A DNA stretch of 64,000 bases from Oscillatoria acuminata PCC 6304 (GCF_000317105.1 NC_019693.1:3162001-3226000), one strand, 5' to 3'. Numbered from the stretch's first letter, positions 25,537 to 36,485 are shown. Numbers and translations are program-made. The notes: generated by a model from the sequence alone, not told the origin.

Positions 25537-28500
25537 TCAATCCCCTGCCTTCTGCTTGAGTACCAGTAAGGTAATATCATCATAAACTTTTTGTTGACCA
25601 ATATATCCCTTAACATCTGCAATCACGGCCTGTTGAATATCATCGGCGGATTTGTGACAATTTTGCTGGACTACCTCAATTAACCGTTCTAATCCGTATT
25701 CTTGCTTATCCAGATTCCACGCTTCCGTAATCCCATCGGTGTAGAGTACCACCACATCCCCGGGATTTAACTCGACTCGGGCGGTGGTGACAAACTCGGC
25801 CATTTCTTCCACCATTGCGATGGGAAATCCTAAATCAAGGGTATCAATTCGTTCCACTGTTCCTCCCGATCGCACCACGAGCACTTCTTCATGTTGTCCA
25901 CTGATTTGCAAGACGCCATCGGCATAATCCAACAATGCCAAAGTCATGGTTTTATCACAATTCATCCGTCGGGCATTATGATAAACCGTACGATTCAGAA
26001 CATCTAAAAATTCCTGAGGATTCGTAAAATTCCCTTCCAATAAACTCCGGACTACGGTTTGAGCCATAATCATCAACACCCCACTTTCTAACCCATGTCC
26101 CGTCACATCTCCGATGCCAATTTTCACCCGGTCCTGATATTGCAGCACATCATAATAATCCCCACCGACTTCTTCTGCGGGTTCCATAAATCCAGCAATC
26201 TCTAACCCGGAAATCGCATTGAGTTCTGCCTGTTTCGGTAAAATCATTTGTTGCAGGCGACGGGTAACATCTAATTCCGCTGCCATGCGAACATTGTCCG
26301 CTTTTAGGCGATCGTTCAAAATAGTAATTTCCTCATTTGCTTGAGCCAATTCAGCGGTCCGTTCCTCTACTTTTTGCTCTAAGGTACGGTACAACAGGGC
26401 ATTTTCAAGAGAGATAGCAGCTTGGGAGGCTAAGACTTGCAGAACTTCTAGGCGATCGCCTGTAAAGGCATCGGTGGTTAAGTTATTTTCAAAATAGAGA
26501 ATTCCCGTCAGTTTCCCTTGATGGCGAATCGTGGTACAGAGGACCGATTTCGGTTGATGTTCAAGAATATAAGGGTCTTGGGTAAACAGTCCCTCTCTTG
26601 TCGCATTATTTAACACCACATCAGACTGAGTTTTGGCTACATAATTGACAATCGCGGAGGAAATTTCCTGGCATTCTTCTACGGGAATCGATTGCAAAAT
26701 CATCCTTTTTTCCCCAGAAACCACCGCTGCTTCAACGGTTAAGCGTTCTTCGGTTTTTAAAATTAAAAAGGCTTTAGATGCACCCGCATTCTCCTGGAGA
26801 ATTAAAATTAACTTCTCCAGCATCTTGCTGAGGACAATTTCGCTGGAAAATGCTTCCGAGGCTTTCATTACCGTAAACAAATCCAGGGAACTGCCGCGAC
26901 TGCTTCCCGTCGTGGAGTTAACGGTTTGGAACGAATCAATTGGTGAACCAGATTGGCCAGCCCTGCGTAAAAATTTAGGATATTTTGTTTCTAACTGTTG
27001 AACCTTGGCATCTGCACCCCATTTTGTGTAATTATAAGCGGCTTCTCGGATATAAACCTTGCCGACTTCATCCCACCCTTTGTGGAAATAAAACTGCGCC
27101 GCTAATTCATTCGCCAGGGCTTCATTTTGCGTGAATCCTGATTCTTTTGCCTGGGCGATCGCCTGCCGGTAAAGCTCCATCGCTTCCAGTTCTTTCCCAG
27201 AAATTCGCGCTATTTCCGCCGACACCAACAGGAATTTATCCTGATAATTTTCCGGGCAGTTCTCTGCCCAAACTTTGAGTTGCTGCTGCTGTTTTTCCAG
27301 AAGAGTCCAATACTCCTGTTGCTCAGTTTCTGATGCCGTGGGATAAACTGCAGCTAACACCAACCCATAATAAAATCGATGTTTCGTTTGGTAGAAAAAA
27401 CCCAGGTTACCTGAGAACAATGGGTCGGCTTCCTGACAGATGGAGAGCGCTTCTTCATAGCGTTCAAAGGTATATAAAACCTGGGTTTTTAAATAATAGT
27501 ACCAGTTCAACCAACTGATTAAATTGCCCTCGCGCCACAACCGTAATGCTTCCGCTTCATCAAACTCATCCTCAATCCCCTGAAACTGATTGATGACGTG
27601 CTGTAAATTCTGGCAAGAGTACATCATGCTCTGATAATTGGTCTGACGGATAGTAATCAGAGATTTCTCCGCTTCTTTGGCAATTTCTGGCAGACTATCC
27701 CCAATTTCCAACCGGGTCCAGAGTCTTAAAAATAAAGCCCATACTCCATAGATCACATCCCCGACAGACCGGCAAATAGAGTAAGAGCGATCATAGAGAG
27801 CCAGATTAGTCCTGAAGGGTTTCCGGTACGGATTGACGGCATTACAAAACAAATTGATTACCTTGCCGCCAAAGATGGGAGTCTTAGATTTGTCCAGTAG
27901 TTTTAAAGCGACTTCCCCAAATTCATACCCAGTTTGATAGTAGTTTTGTAGCGCCAGCATCAATCCGTAAGACGAGTAAGCAAAGGCGGAGGTTTCCGCA
28001 TAACCAAAGGTTAAGGAAAGCCTGGTCATAGTTAACACACACCAGACATTATAATTGAGGTAACCACCGCCAAATGAAGCCCCCCAAAAGCTGGCTAACA
28101 GGGTCATGCAAACCTGTTTTTCTGGGTTTTCCATCGGGGGTCGGTGCAGGAGGTCCGCAATATTAACTTCCCTCAAATTAGCTTGAACTTCCTGCATTTG
28201 GATATTGATCGCCGTTTGCAATTCCTCCTCGGTTTCCGGCACCTCTAACCCCATCAGCTTCATCCCCGCTAATCCTGCTTGGATCGATTCATAAAATCGC
28301 TCTTGGGTATTCGTCAGCAGCACAATCATGTTATAAATTTCAGCCCGGTCAAATTTATCAATGACTCGTTCTAATAGGAGGTTAAATAGCGCGTCAGACC
28401 CCTGAAAGTTCCCGGCTAAATACTCACATTCCGCGAGTTCCCGATAAATGGAAAACGTCAGGTTGTAAGCCGTATCCCAAGCCATTTCCGGCAACAGAGA

Positions 28501-30888
28501 CCGGGCAATATTCAAATGCTTAACCGCCGCTTGGTACGCCGTAGAAGCTTTTGCCTTTTTACCGGCAACACTATTTAATCGAGCAATTTCTAATTTAAAC
28601 TCAGGGTCAACAATCGAATCGCGACCCGTATTCAAATGGGTCACAATGTCAAAGATTTTAGACTCTAACTCCTCAGAACCCGTATGACTGAGAAGTAACT
28701 GGCCAATTTGTAAGTGAGTATTAGACCGTTCTGATTCCGGAATTAAAGAGTAGGCCGCCTGTTGGACGCGATCGTGTAGAAACTTATATTCTATACTAAA
28801 ATCGCTATCTTGTAAAGAGGCCGCAGTTTCTTCACTACTTTCCGGTAAAAAACTGTAATTCTTGCTGGAAAAAATGAATCCTTCCCGTACTGCTGGCCAC
28901 ATATCCCGGGCGACTGTAATCTGGGACTGTTCCCGGACCACCGCCAAAGTTTTCAAATCAAAACTATTCCCAATACAAGCGGCTATCTTCAAACTTTCCT
29001 GTACCGTCGGGGCCAGTTTCTGAATCTTCTGGGTCATTAATTCGACCACATTATCCGTCATTCCCACCGCTTGAATTTGGTCCATTTCCCAGGACCATGC
29101 ACCCCGGCCTTTCCCATCGGGAAAATGAAAGGTTAACAGACTACTGTCATAAAGCGATTTAAGCAACTGGTTGATAAAAAATGGATTACCTTGAGTCTTT
29201 TGGTCAATTAACTCGGCCAAGGGCAGACTTTTTGTTACCGAACAATGTAGAGTATCGGCAATCAATTCATTGATATCTTCTAACTTCAGCGGTTGCAGTT
29301 CAATCCGATTAATAATGGCTCCCTGTTCCTCCATTTGTTCGACTGCCGAGATTAACGGATGAGCCACATCTACTTCATTATCCCGATAGGCCCCAATAAT
29401 CAGTAAAGCCTGACTTTCTGACGCCGTTGCTAAGCGTTGAATCAGTTTCAAAGAAGCCAAATCCACCCACTGCAAATCATCCAAAAATAGCACCAGGGTA
29501 TGTTCTTTTTGGGCAAAAACTGCAATGAACTTTTGAAACAGTAAATTAAATCGGTTTTGGGTTTCCGTTGGCGGCAGTTCCGGAACCGGAGGCTGTTCCC
29601 CAATCAGTAACTCTAATTCCGGAATCACATCCGTGATCACCGCACCTTCCGTTCCTAACGCTTCTACAATCCGCTGTTGCCAACGCGCCAATCGTTCTGG
29701 GGTTTCCGTTAAAATTTGCCTGATCAGATTTTGGAAGGCTTGAATCAGGGATTGATAGGGAATATCCCGGTTGAATTGGTCAAATTTTCCTGAGATAAAA
29801 TAGCCCCGTTGTTGGGCAATGGGTTTGTGAATTTCTTGAACAATCACCGATTTGCCAATTCCCGAAAACCCTGACACTAACATTAGTTCGATTACCGTCG
29901 AATGGGTATCTGGATTTTCTGCACTTTCCCCCGTCCTGCTGACTCGTCCAAACGCCGCCATTAAAGCCGCAATTTCCGCTTCTCTACCGTACAGTTTCTG
30001 GGAGATTTGGAATTTATCCGAGATATCCTGTTCCCCGAGAGTAAACCACTCAATCTGACCTGTTTCTTGCCATTGCTTCCAGCATTTTTCTAAATCATAG
30101 GTTAACCCATAACCACTTTGATACCGCTCTTCTGCCGTCTTGGACAGCAATTTCATCACAATTGCACTCACGACGGGAGGAATTTCGGGATTAACTTGAT
30201 GGGGGGGAATGGGCTGTTTGGCAATGTGAGAATGAACCATCTCCACCGGGTCCTGCGTGAGAAACGGAAGCTCTCCGGTGAGCATTTGATAAAATGTAAC
30301 GCCCAGAGAATAGAAGTCCGTGCGGTAGTCAATGGAGCGATTCATGCGCCCGGTTTGTTCCGGGGATATATAAGCCAGAGTTCCTTCAAGTAAATTCGGA
30401 TTACTCAAAGTTTGGTGGGAGCGTTCCAGGCGAGTAGAAATGCCAAAGTCTATCAGGGTCACTCGGAATGGATCGAGATTAACCACAATATTTTGAGGCT
30501 TAATATCTAAATGAATAATCGATTTTTTATGGATTTCTCCCAAACTTTTTGTAACGGGAATCGCGATTTTAAAAAAGGTTTCTAAGTTTATGTTTTGAGT
30601 AAACAGTAGTTGCTCTACGGACAAAGGACCCGCATCTTCCATAATGAAGACAAGACCCCGACCCCAGCTTTTTAGGCTTAAAGGCTTAACAATGCCAGGG
30701 ATATCTACCGACTTGACAACTTCATATTGATGCCGGAATTTAGCAATTTCTGTCGGGGTGGGATATTCAGTTTTTAAGAATTTGAGAATTTCCGTCTGCA
30801 TTTGGCCTTCTTTGCGGCCTCGACAAACAATGGTTTGAGTTCTTTCGTGAAGTTCTTCTAAGATTTCATAACCTGTAAAAAAGAGCAT
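25537..30888 (-). CDS. Ser/Thr kinase - AAA-type ATPase - GAF - SpoIIE/PP2C phosphatase, copy 2
   Basis: The 1783-residue paralogue has the same domain order as copy 1 and retains the active-site motifs: HLDIKPQN and DFG in the kinase, GFSGIGKS and LFLDDLQWVD in the ATPase, GDVTGHGLESG and LYTDGITEAW in the phosphatase. Differences from copy 1 concentrate in the N-terminal 100 residues (HERTQTIVCRG, PLSVEQLLFTQ), the linker after the kinase (GRVSRTGESAENPDTHS) and the helical middle (about 780-1300). The GAF-PP2C end is almost identical at the nucleotide level, consistent with gene conversion. An extra codon pair in the ATPase region (HFPDGKGRGAWSW against HYGESKGAWSW) accounts for the length change. 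Ligand and substrate are unknown. Confidence 0.92.
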   Translation of the reverse strand: MLFFTGYEILEELHERTQTIVCRGRKEGQMQTEILKFLKTEYPTPTEIAKFRHQYEVVKSVDIPGIVKPLSLKSWGRGLVFIMEDAGPLSVEQLLFTQNINLETFFKIAIPVTKSLGEIHKKSIIHLDIKPQNIVVNLDPFRVTLIDFGISTRLERSHQTLSNPNLLEGTLAYISPEQTGRMNRSIDYRTDFYSLGVTFYQMLTGELPFLTQDPVEMVHSHIAKQPIPPHQVNPEIPPVVSAIVMKLLSKTAEERYQSGYGLTYDLEKCWKQWQETGQIEWFTLGEQDISDKFQISQKLYGREAEIAALMAAFGRVSRTGESAENPDTHSTVIELMLVSGFSGIGKSVIVQEIHKPIAQQRGYFISGKFDQFNRDIPYQSLIQAFQNLIRQILTETPERLARWQQRIVEALGTEGAVITDVIPELELLIGEQPPVPELPPTETQNRFNLLFQKFIAVFAQKEHTLVLFLDDLQWVDLASLKLIQRLATASESQALLIIGAYRDNEVDVAHPLISAVEQMEEQGAIINRIELQPLKLEDINELIADTLHCSVTKSLPLAELIDQKTQGNPFFINQLLKSLYDSSLLTFHFPDGKGRGAWSWEMDQIQAVGMTDNVVELMTQKIQKLAPTVQESLKIAACIGNSFDLKTLAVVREQSQITVARDMWPAVREGFIFSSKNYSFLPESSEETAASLQDSDFSIEYKFLHDRVQQAAYSLIPESERSNTHLQIGQLLLSHTGSEELESKIFDIVTHLNTGRDSIVDPEFKLEIARLNSVAGKKAKASTAYQAAVKHLNIARSLLPEMAWDTAYNLTFSIYRELAECEYLAGNFQGSDALFNLLLERVIDKFDRAEIYNMIVLLTNTQERFYESIQAGLAGMKLMGLEVPETEEELQTAINIQMQEVQANLREVNIADLLHRPPMENPEKQVCMTLLASFWGASFGGGYLNYNVWCVLTMTRLSLTFGYAETSAFAYSSYGLMLALQNYYQTGYEFGEVALKLLDKSKTPIFGGKVINLFCNAVNPYRKPFRTNLALYDRSYSICRSVGDVIYGVWALFLRLWTRLEIGDSLPEIAKEAEKSLITIRQTNYQSMMYSCQNLQHVINQFQGIEDEFDEAEALRLWREGNLISWLNWYYYLKTQVLYTFERYEEALSICQEADPLFSGNLGFFYQTKHRFYYGLVLAAVYPTASETEQQEYWTLLEKQQQQLKVWAENCPENYQDKFLLVSAEIARISGKELEAMELYRQAIAQAKESGFTQNEALANELAAQFYFHKGWDEVGKVYIREAAYNYTKWGADAKVQQLETKYPKFLRRAGQSGSPIDSFQTVNSTTGSSRGSSLDLFTVMKASEAFSSEIVLSKMLEKLILILQENAGASKAFLILKTEERLTVEAAVVSGEKRMILQSIPVEECQEISSAIVNYVAKTQSDVVLNNATREGLFTQDPYILEHQPKSVLCTTIRHQGKLTGILYFENNLTTDAFTGDRLEVLQVLASQAAISLENALLYRTLEQKVEERTAELAQANEEITILNDRLKADNVRMAAELDVTRRLQQMILPKQAELNAISGLEIAGFMEPAEEVGGDYYDVLQYQDRVKIGIGDVTGHGLESGVLMIMAQTVVRSLLEGNFTNPQEFLDVLNRTVYHNARRMNCDKTMTLALLDYADGVLQISGQHEEVLVVRSGGTVERIDTLDLGFPIAMVEEMAEFVTTARVELNPGDVVVLYTDGITEAWNLDKQEYGLERLIEVVQQNCHKSADDIQQAVIADVKGYIGQQKVYDDITLLVLKQKAGD

Positions 30889-31127
30889 AATTTTTCCTTG
30901 TCCAGTTAGTGGGTGTGGTTTGGCAATGGAAGTCGGATATCCGAGCTAAAATCAGGGTAACAGGTTTTCGTGGAGACGGGGAGGAATTACCTGCTAACCT
31001 ACTTTACTAAGGAACTCCAACCCGTAAGATTTTCCCATCGAGTTCAAGCCAGGAGATCTGGGTTCTATCCCCATCAGAACCCGGCGACCTCATCGAGTCC
31101 TTCTTAAAACTTATACCCTGACCCGGA
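30889..31127 (-). repeat. Duplicated promoter spacer 2 of the kinase triplication
   Basis: A 239-bp spacer nearly identical to 25301-25536, including the palindrome-like GGATATCC block and the 3'-end sequence ACCCTGACCCGGATCAATCC just before the stop codon of the next copy. No gene is seen in it. Confidence 0.7.
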
Positions 31128-34100
31128 TCAATCCCCTGCCTTCTGCTTGAGCACCAGTAAGGTAATATCATCATAAACTTTTTGTTGACCAATATATCCC
31201 TTAACATCTGCAATCACTGCTTGTTGAATGTCATCGGCGGATTTGTGACAGTTTTGCTGGACCACCTCAATTAACCGTTCTAATCCGTATTCTCGCTTGT
31301 TCATATCAAATGCTTCCGTAATCCCATCGGTGTAGAGGACCACAACATCCCCGGGATTTAACTCGACTCGGGCGGTGGTGACAAACTCGGCCATTTCTTC
31401 CACCATTGCGATGGGAAATCCTAAATCAATGGTATCAATTCGTTCCAGTTCCCCCCCCGATCGCACCACGAGCACTTCTTCATGTTGTCCACTGATTTGC
31501 AAGACGCCATCGGCATAATCCAACAGGGCCAAAGTCATGGTTTTATCACAATTCATCCGTCGGGCATTATGATAAACCGTACGATTCAGAACATCTAAAA
31601 ATTCCTGGGGATTTGTAAAATTCCCTTCCAATAAACTCCGGACTACGGTTTGAGCCATAATCATTAACACCCCACTTTCTAACCCATGTCCCGTCACATC
31701 TCCGATGCCAATTTTCACCCGGTCCTGATATTGCAGCACATCATAATAATCCCCACCGACTTCTTCTGCGGGTTCCATAAATCCAGCAATCTCTAACCCG
31801 GAAATCGCATTGAGTTCCGCCTGTTTCGGTAAAATCATTTGTTGCAGGCGACGGGTAACATCTAATTCCGCTGCCATGCGAACATTGTCCGCTTTTAGGC
31901 GATCGTTCAGAATAGTAATTTCCGCATTTGCTTGGGCCAATTCAGCGGTCCGTTCCTCTACTTTTTGCTCTAAGGTACGGTATAGCAGGGCATTTTCAAG
32001 AGAGATAGCAGCTTGGGAGGCTAAGACTTGCAGAACTTCGAGGCGATCGCTCGTAAAGGCATCGGTGGTTAAGTTATTTTCAAAATACAGAATTCCCGTC
32101 AGTTTCCCTTGATGGCGAATCGTGGTACAGAGGACCGATTTCGGTTGATGTTCAAGAATATAAGGGTCTTGAGTAAACAGTCCCTCCCTTGTCGCATTAT
32201 TTAACACCACATCAGACTGAGTTTTGGCTACATAATTGACAATTGCGGAGGAAATATCTGGGGATTCTTCTACGGGAATCGATTGCAGGACCATCCTTTT
32301 TTCCCCAGAAACCACCGCTGCTTCAACGGTTAATTGGTCTTCAGTTTGTAAAATCAAAAAGGCTTTAGATGCACCGGCATTCTCTTGGAGAATTAAAATT
32401 AACTTTTCCAGCATCTTGCTAAGGACAATTTCGCTGGAAAATGCTTCCGAGGCTTTCATTACCGTAAACAAATCTAGGGAACTGGCGCGACTGCTTCCCG
32501 TGGAAGAGTTAACAGTTTGAAAGGAATCCATCGATGAACCGGATTGGCCACCCCGGCGTAAAAATTGAGGATATTTCGTTTCTAACTGTTGCAGCTTGGC
32601 TTCTGCGCCCCATTTTTGGTAATTGTAAGCGGCTTCTCGGATATAAACTTTGCCGACTTCATCCCATCCTTTGCGGAAATAAAACTGCGCCGCCAGTTCA
32701 TTCGCGAGGGCTTCATTTTGAGTAAAACCGGATGCTTTTGCCTGGGCGATCGCCTGCCGATAAAGCTCCATTGCTTCCAGTTCTTTTCCCGAAAGTCGCG
32801 CCATTTCAGCGGACAACAACAGGAATTTATCCTGATAATTTTCCGGGCAGTTCTCTGCCCAGATTTGGAGTTGTTGCTGCTGTTTTTCCAGAAGTGTCCA
32901 ATACTCTTCCTGTTCGGTTTCCGATGCCGTTATATAAACCGCCGCTAACACCAACCCATAATAAAACGGATGTTTTGTTTGGGGGAAAAACCCAAAGTTA
33001 GCCGGAACCAGGGGGTCCGCTTCCCGACAGATGGCGAGGGCTTCCTCATAGCGTTCAAAGGTATATAAAAATTGAGTTTTTAAATAATAGTACCAATTCA
33101 CCCCACTGATTAAATTGCCCTCACGCCACAACCGCAATCCCTCGACTTCATCAAACTCATCCTCAACCCCCTGAAACTGCTTGATGACGTGCTGTAAATT
33201 TAGGCAAGCGTACACCATACTTTGATAATTGGTCTGGCGAATGATGAGCAGAAATTTATCAGCTTCCTTGGCAATTTCTGGCAGACTGTCCCCAATTTCT
33301 AACCGGATCCAGAGTTTCAAGAATAAAGCCCATACTCCATAAATGATATCCCCGACAGACCGGCAAATCAAGTAAGAGTGGTCATAGAGGGCCAGATTAG
33401 TCCTGAAGGGTTTCCGGTAAGGATTGACGGCATTACAAAACAAATTAATCACCTTGCCGCCAAAAATAGGAGTCGTGGATTTGTCCAGCAGTTTTAAGGC
33501 AACTTCGCCAAATTCATACCCAGTTTGATAGTAGTTTTGTAGCGCCAGCATCAATCCATAAGCTGAGTAAGCAAAGGCAGAGGTTTCCGCATGACCAAAG
33601 GTTAAGGAAAGCCTGGTCATGGTTAATACACACCAGACATTATAATTGATGTAACCGCCGCCAAATGAAGCTCCCCAAAAGTTGGCTAACAGGGTCATGC
33701 AAACCTGTTTTTCCGGGTCTTCCATCGGGGGTCGGTGCAGGAGTTCGGCAATATTAACTCCCGTTAAATTAGCTTGCACTTCCTGCATTTGTGTGCCGAT
33801 CGCCTCTTGCAATTCCTCCTCGGTTTCCGGGACCTCTAACCCCATCAGCTTCATCCCCGCTAATCCCGCTTGCACCGATTCATAAAATCGCTCCTGGGTA
33901 ATCGTCAGCAGCACAATCAGGTTATAAATTTCAGCCCGTTCAAAGTTATCAACGACTCGCTCTAATAGGATATTAAATAGCTGATCCGCCTCCTGAAAGT
34001 TCCCCGCTAAATACTCACATTCGGCCAATTCCCGATAAACTTTAAATGTGAGCGGATAAGCGATTTCCGATTTCCAAGCAGTCTCGGGCAACAAAGACCG

Positions 34101-36485
34101 GGCGATCGCCAAGTGTTTGACCGCTGCTTGGTAGGCTGTAGAGGCTTTGGCTTTTTTGCCAGCTTGGGTATTTAATTGAGCTAATTCGAGCTTAAATTCG
34201 AGGTCTACAATGCCGTCTCGACCGGCGTTTAAATGGGTCGTAATATCAAAAATTTTACTTTCTAACTCCTCGGGAACGGTCTGACTCAGCATCAATTGGC
34301 CGATCCGTAAGTGAGTATGGGGCTTGTCAGATTCGGGAATTAAAGAGTAAGCCGCCTGTTGAACGCGATCGTGTAGAAACTTGTATTCTATCCTAAAATC
34401 GCTATCTTGCAAATAAGCAGCCGTTTCTTCACTACTTTCCGGTAAAAAGCTATAATTTTTACTAGAAAAGATGAATCCTTCCCGCACTGCTGGCCACAAA
34501 TCCCGAGCGACTGTAATCTGGGACTGTTCCCGGACCACCGCCAAAGTTTTCAAATCAAAACTATTTCCAATACAAGCGGCTATCTTCAAACTTTCTTGTA
34601 CCGTCGGCGCAAGTTTCTGAATATTATGGGTCATTAATTCAACCACATTATCTGTCATCTCCACCGCTTGAATTTGGTCCATTTCCCAGGACCACTCCCC
34701 CTTGCTCTCCCCATCTGGAAACCGAAAGGTTAATAGATGACTGTCATAAAGCGATTTGAGCAACTGGTTGATAAAAAATGGATTGCCTTGGGTTTTATTA
34801 TAAATCAACTGCCCCAGGGGCAGGCTTTTGGTGAGATCACAGTGAACAGTATCTGCAATCAATTCATTGATATGTTCTAAGTTCAGCGGTTGCAGTTCAA
34901 TCCGATTAATAATAGCTCCTTTTTCTTCCATCTCCTCGACTGCCGAGATTAACGGATGAGCTGCATCCACTTCATTATCCCGATAGGCCCCAATAATCAG
35001 TAAAGCCTGACTTTCCGAAGCGGTGGCTAATCGTTGAATCAGCTTCAAAGAAGCCAAATCTACCCACTGCAAATCATCCAAAAATAGCACAAGGGTATGT
35101 TCTTTTTGGGCAAAAACTGCAATAAACTTTTGAAACAGTAAATTAAATCGGTTTTGAGTTTCCGTTGGCGGCAGTTCCGGAACCGGAGGTTGCCCCCCAA
35201 TCAGTAACTCTAATTCCGGAATCACATCGATGAGTACCTGTCCTTCCGTTCCTAACGCTTCAATAATCCGCTGTTGCCAACGCGCCAATCGTTCCGGGGT
35301 TTCCGTTAAAATTTGGCGAATCAAATTTTGAAAGGCTTGAATTAGAGATTGATAGGGAATATCTCGGTTAAATTGGTCAAATTTACCCGAGATAAAATAG
35401 CCCCGTTGTTGGGCGATCGGTTTATGAATTTCTTGAACAATTACCGACTTACCAATTCCGGAAAACCCTGACACTAACATCAGTTCGATTCCCGTCCCAG
35501 CGGTTTCTGGAGTGGCTGCACTTGGGGACGTTCCGCTAACTCGTGCAAAAGCCGCCATTAATGCTGCAATTTCTGCTTCTCTACCATACAGTTTTTGGGA
35601 GATTTGGAATTTATCCGAGGTATCCTGTTCTCCGGGACTAAACCACTCAATCTCACCTGTTTCTCGCCATTGAGTCCAACATTTTTCTAAATCATAGCTT
35701 AACCCATAAGCACTTTGATACCGCTCTTCTGCCGTCTTGGACAGCAATTTCATCACAATTGAACTGACCGCATTAGGAATTTCTGGATTAACTTGATGGG
35801 GGGGAATCGGTTGTTTCGCAATGTGAGCATGAACCATTTCCACCGGGTCCGTAGTCGGAAATGGAAGCTCCCCGGTGAGCAGTTGATAAAATGTAACGCC
35901 CAGAGAATAAAAGTCCGTGCGGTAGTCAATGGAGCGATTCATCCGCCCGGTTTGTTCCGGGGACATATAAGCCAGAGTCCCTTCAAGTAAATTCGGATTA
36001 CTCAAGGTTTGGTGGGAACGTTCCAGACGAGTAGAAATGCCAAAATCGATGAGGGTCACTCGGAATGGATCGAGATTGACCACAATATTTTGAGGTTTAA
36101 TATCTAAATGAATAATCGATTGTTTATGAATTTCTCCCAGACTTTTCGTAACGGGAATTGCAATTTTAAAAAAGGTTTCTAAGTTTAGGGTTTGAGTAAA
36201 TAGAAGTTGCTCTGCTGATAAAAGTCCAGCATCTTCCATCGTTAAAACCAAACCCCGACCCCAGGTTTCTAGGTGTAAAGGCTTAACAATGCCGGGGATA
36301 TCTAACGGCTTGACAATTTCATATTGATGTCGGAATTTAGCAATTTCTGTCGGGGTGGGATATTCAGTTTTTAAGAATTTGAGAATTTCCGTCTGGACTT
36401 GGCCTTCTTTGCGGCCTCGACAAACAATGGTATGATTACTTTCGTGAATTTCTTCTAAGATTTCATAACCCGCAAGAGAGAGCAT
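31128..36485 (-). CDS. Ser/Thr kinase - AAA-type ATPase - GAF - SpoIIE/PP2C phosphatase, copy 3
   Basis: The 1785-residue protein is the first transcribed of the three tandem paralogues, with the same domain order and intact HLDIKPQN, DFG, GFSGIGKS, LFLDDLQWVD and GDVTGHGLESG motifs. Its N-terminal 100 residues and the ATPase linker (ARVSGTSPSAATPETAG) match copy 1 rather than copy 2, while its helical middle resembles copy 2 in places (FWGASFGGGYINYN), so the three copies are mosaics. Distinct positions near the C-terminus (ELERIDTIDLGF, EAFDMNKREYG) separate it from copies 1 and 2, which share a later homogenisation. Same inferred role: a switch protein with opposing kinase and phosphatase ends. 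Confidence 0.92.
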   Translation of the reverse strand: MLSLAGYEILEEIHESNHTIVCRGRKEGQVQTEILKFLKTEYPTPTEIAKFRHQYEIVKPLDIPGIVKPLHLETWGRGLVLTMEDAGLLSAEQLLFTQTLNLETFFKIAIPVTKSLGEIHKQSIIHLDIKPQNIVVNLDPFRVTLIDFGISTRLERSHQTLSNPNLLEGTLAYMSPEQTGRMNRSIDYRTDFYSLGVTFYQLLTGELPFPTTDPVEMVHAHIAKQPIPPHQVNPEIPNAVSSIVMKLLSKTAEERYQSAYGLSYDLEKCWTQWRETGEIEWFSPGEQDTSDKFQISQKLYGREAEIAALMAAFARVSGTSPSAATPETAGTGIELMLVSGFSGIGKSVIVQEIHKPIAQQRGYFISGKFDQFNRDIPYQSLIQAFQNLIRQILTETPERLARWQQRIIEALGTEGQVLIDVIPELELLIGGQPPVPELPPTETQNRFNLLFQKFIAVFAQKEHTLVLFLDDLQWVDLASLKLIQRLATASESQALLIIGAYRDNEVDAAHPLISAVEEMEEKGAIINRIELQPLNLEHINELIADTVHCDLTKSLPLGQLIYNKTQGNPFFINQLLKSLYDSHLLTFRFPDGESKGEWSWEMDQIQAVEMTDNVVELMTHNIQKLAPTVQESLKIAACIGNSFDLKTLAVVREQSQITVARDLWPAVREGFIFSSKNYSFLPESSEETAAYLQDSDFRIEYKFLHDRVQQAAYSLIPESDKPHTHLRIGQLMLSQTVPEELESKIFDITTHLNAGRDGIVDLEFKLELAQLNTQAGKKAKASTAYQAAVKHLAIARSLLPETAWKSEIAYPLTFKVYRELAECEYLAGNFQEADQLFNILLERVVDNFERAEIYNLIVLLTITQERFYESVQAGLAGMKLMGLEVPETEEELQEAIGTQMQEVQANLTGVNIAELLHRPPMEDPEKQVCMTLLANFWGASFGGGYINYNVWCVLTMTRLSLTFGHAETSAFAYSAYGLMLALQNYYQTGYEFGEVALKLLDKSTTPIFGGKVINLFCNAVNPYRKPFRTNLALYDHSYLICRSVGDIIYGVWALFLKLWIRLEIGDSLPEIAKEADKFLLIIRQTNYQSMVYACLNLQHVIKQFQGVEDEFDEVEGLRLWREGNLISGVNWYYYLKTQFLYTFERYEEALAICREADPLVPANFGFFPQTKHPFYYGLVLAAVYITASETEQEEYWTLLEKQQQQLQIWAENCPENYQDKFLLLSAEMARLSGKELEAMELYRQAIAQAKASGFTQNEALANELAAQFYFRKGWDEVGKVYIREAAYNYQKWGAEAKLQQLETKYPQFLRRGGQSGSSMDSFQTVNSSTGSSRASSLDLFTVMKASEAFSSEIVLSKMLEKLILILQENAGASKAFLILQTEDQLTVEAAVVSGEKRMVLQSIPVEESPDISSAIVNYVAKTQSDVVLNNATREGLFTQDPYILEHQPKSVLCTTIRHQGKLTGILYFENNLTTDAFTSDRLEVLQVLASQAAISLENALLYRTLEQKVEERTAELAQANAEITILNDRLKADNVRMAAELDVTRRLQQMILPKQAELNAISGLEIAGFMEPAEEVGGDYYDVLQYQDRVKIGIGDVTGHGLESGVLMIMAQTVVRSLLEGNFTNPQEFLDVLNRTVYHNARRMNCDKTMTLALLDYADGVLQISGQHEEVLVVRSGGELERIDTIDLGFPIAMVEEMAEFVTTARVELNPGDVVVLYTDGITEAFDMNKREYGLERLIEVVQQNCHKSADDIQQAVIADVKGYIGQQKVYDDITLLVLKQKAGD

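Noticed and set aside
25419-25622. Frame of 67 codons overlapping the end of kinase copy 2, repeated at 31007-31213
   Set aside because: It overlaps the phosphatase C-terminus in another phase; its conservation follows from the DNA duplication.
19955-36485. Kinase triplication as an assembly artefact
   Set aside because: The copies differ at many positions in the middle regions and in each spacer, so they are distinct genes, though long reads would settle the copy number.
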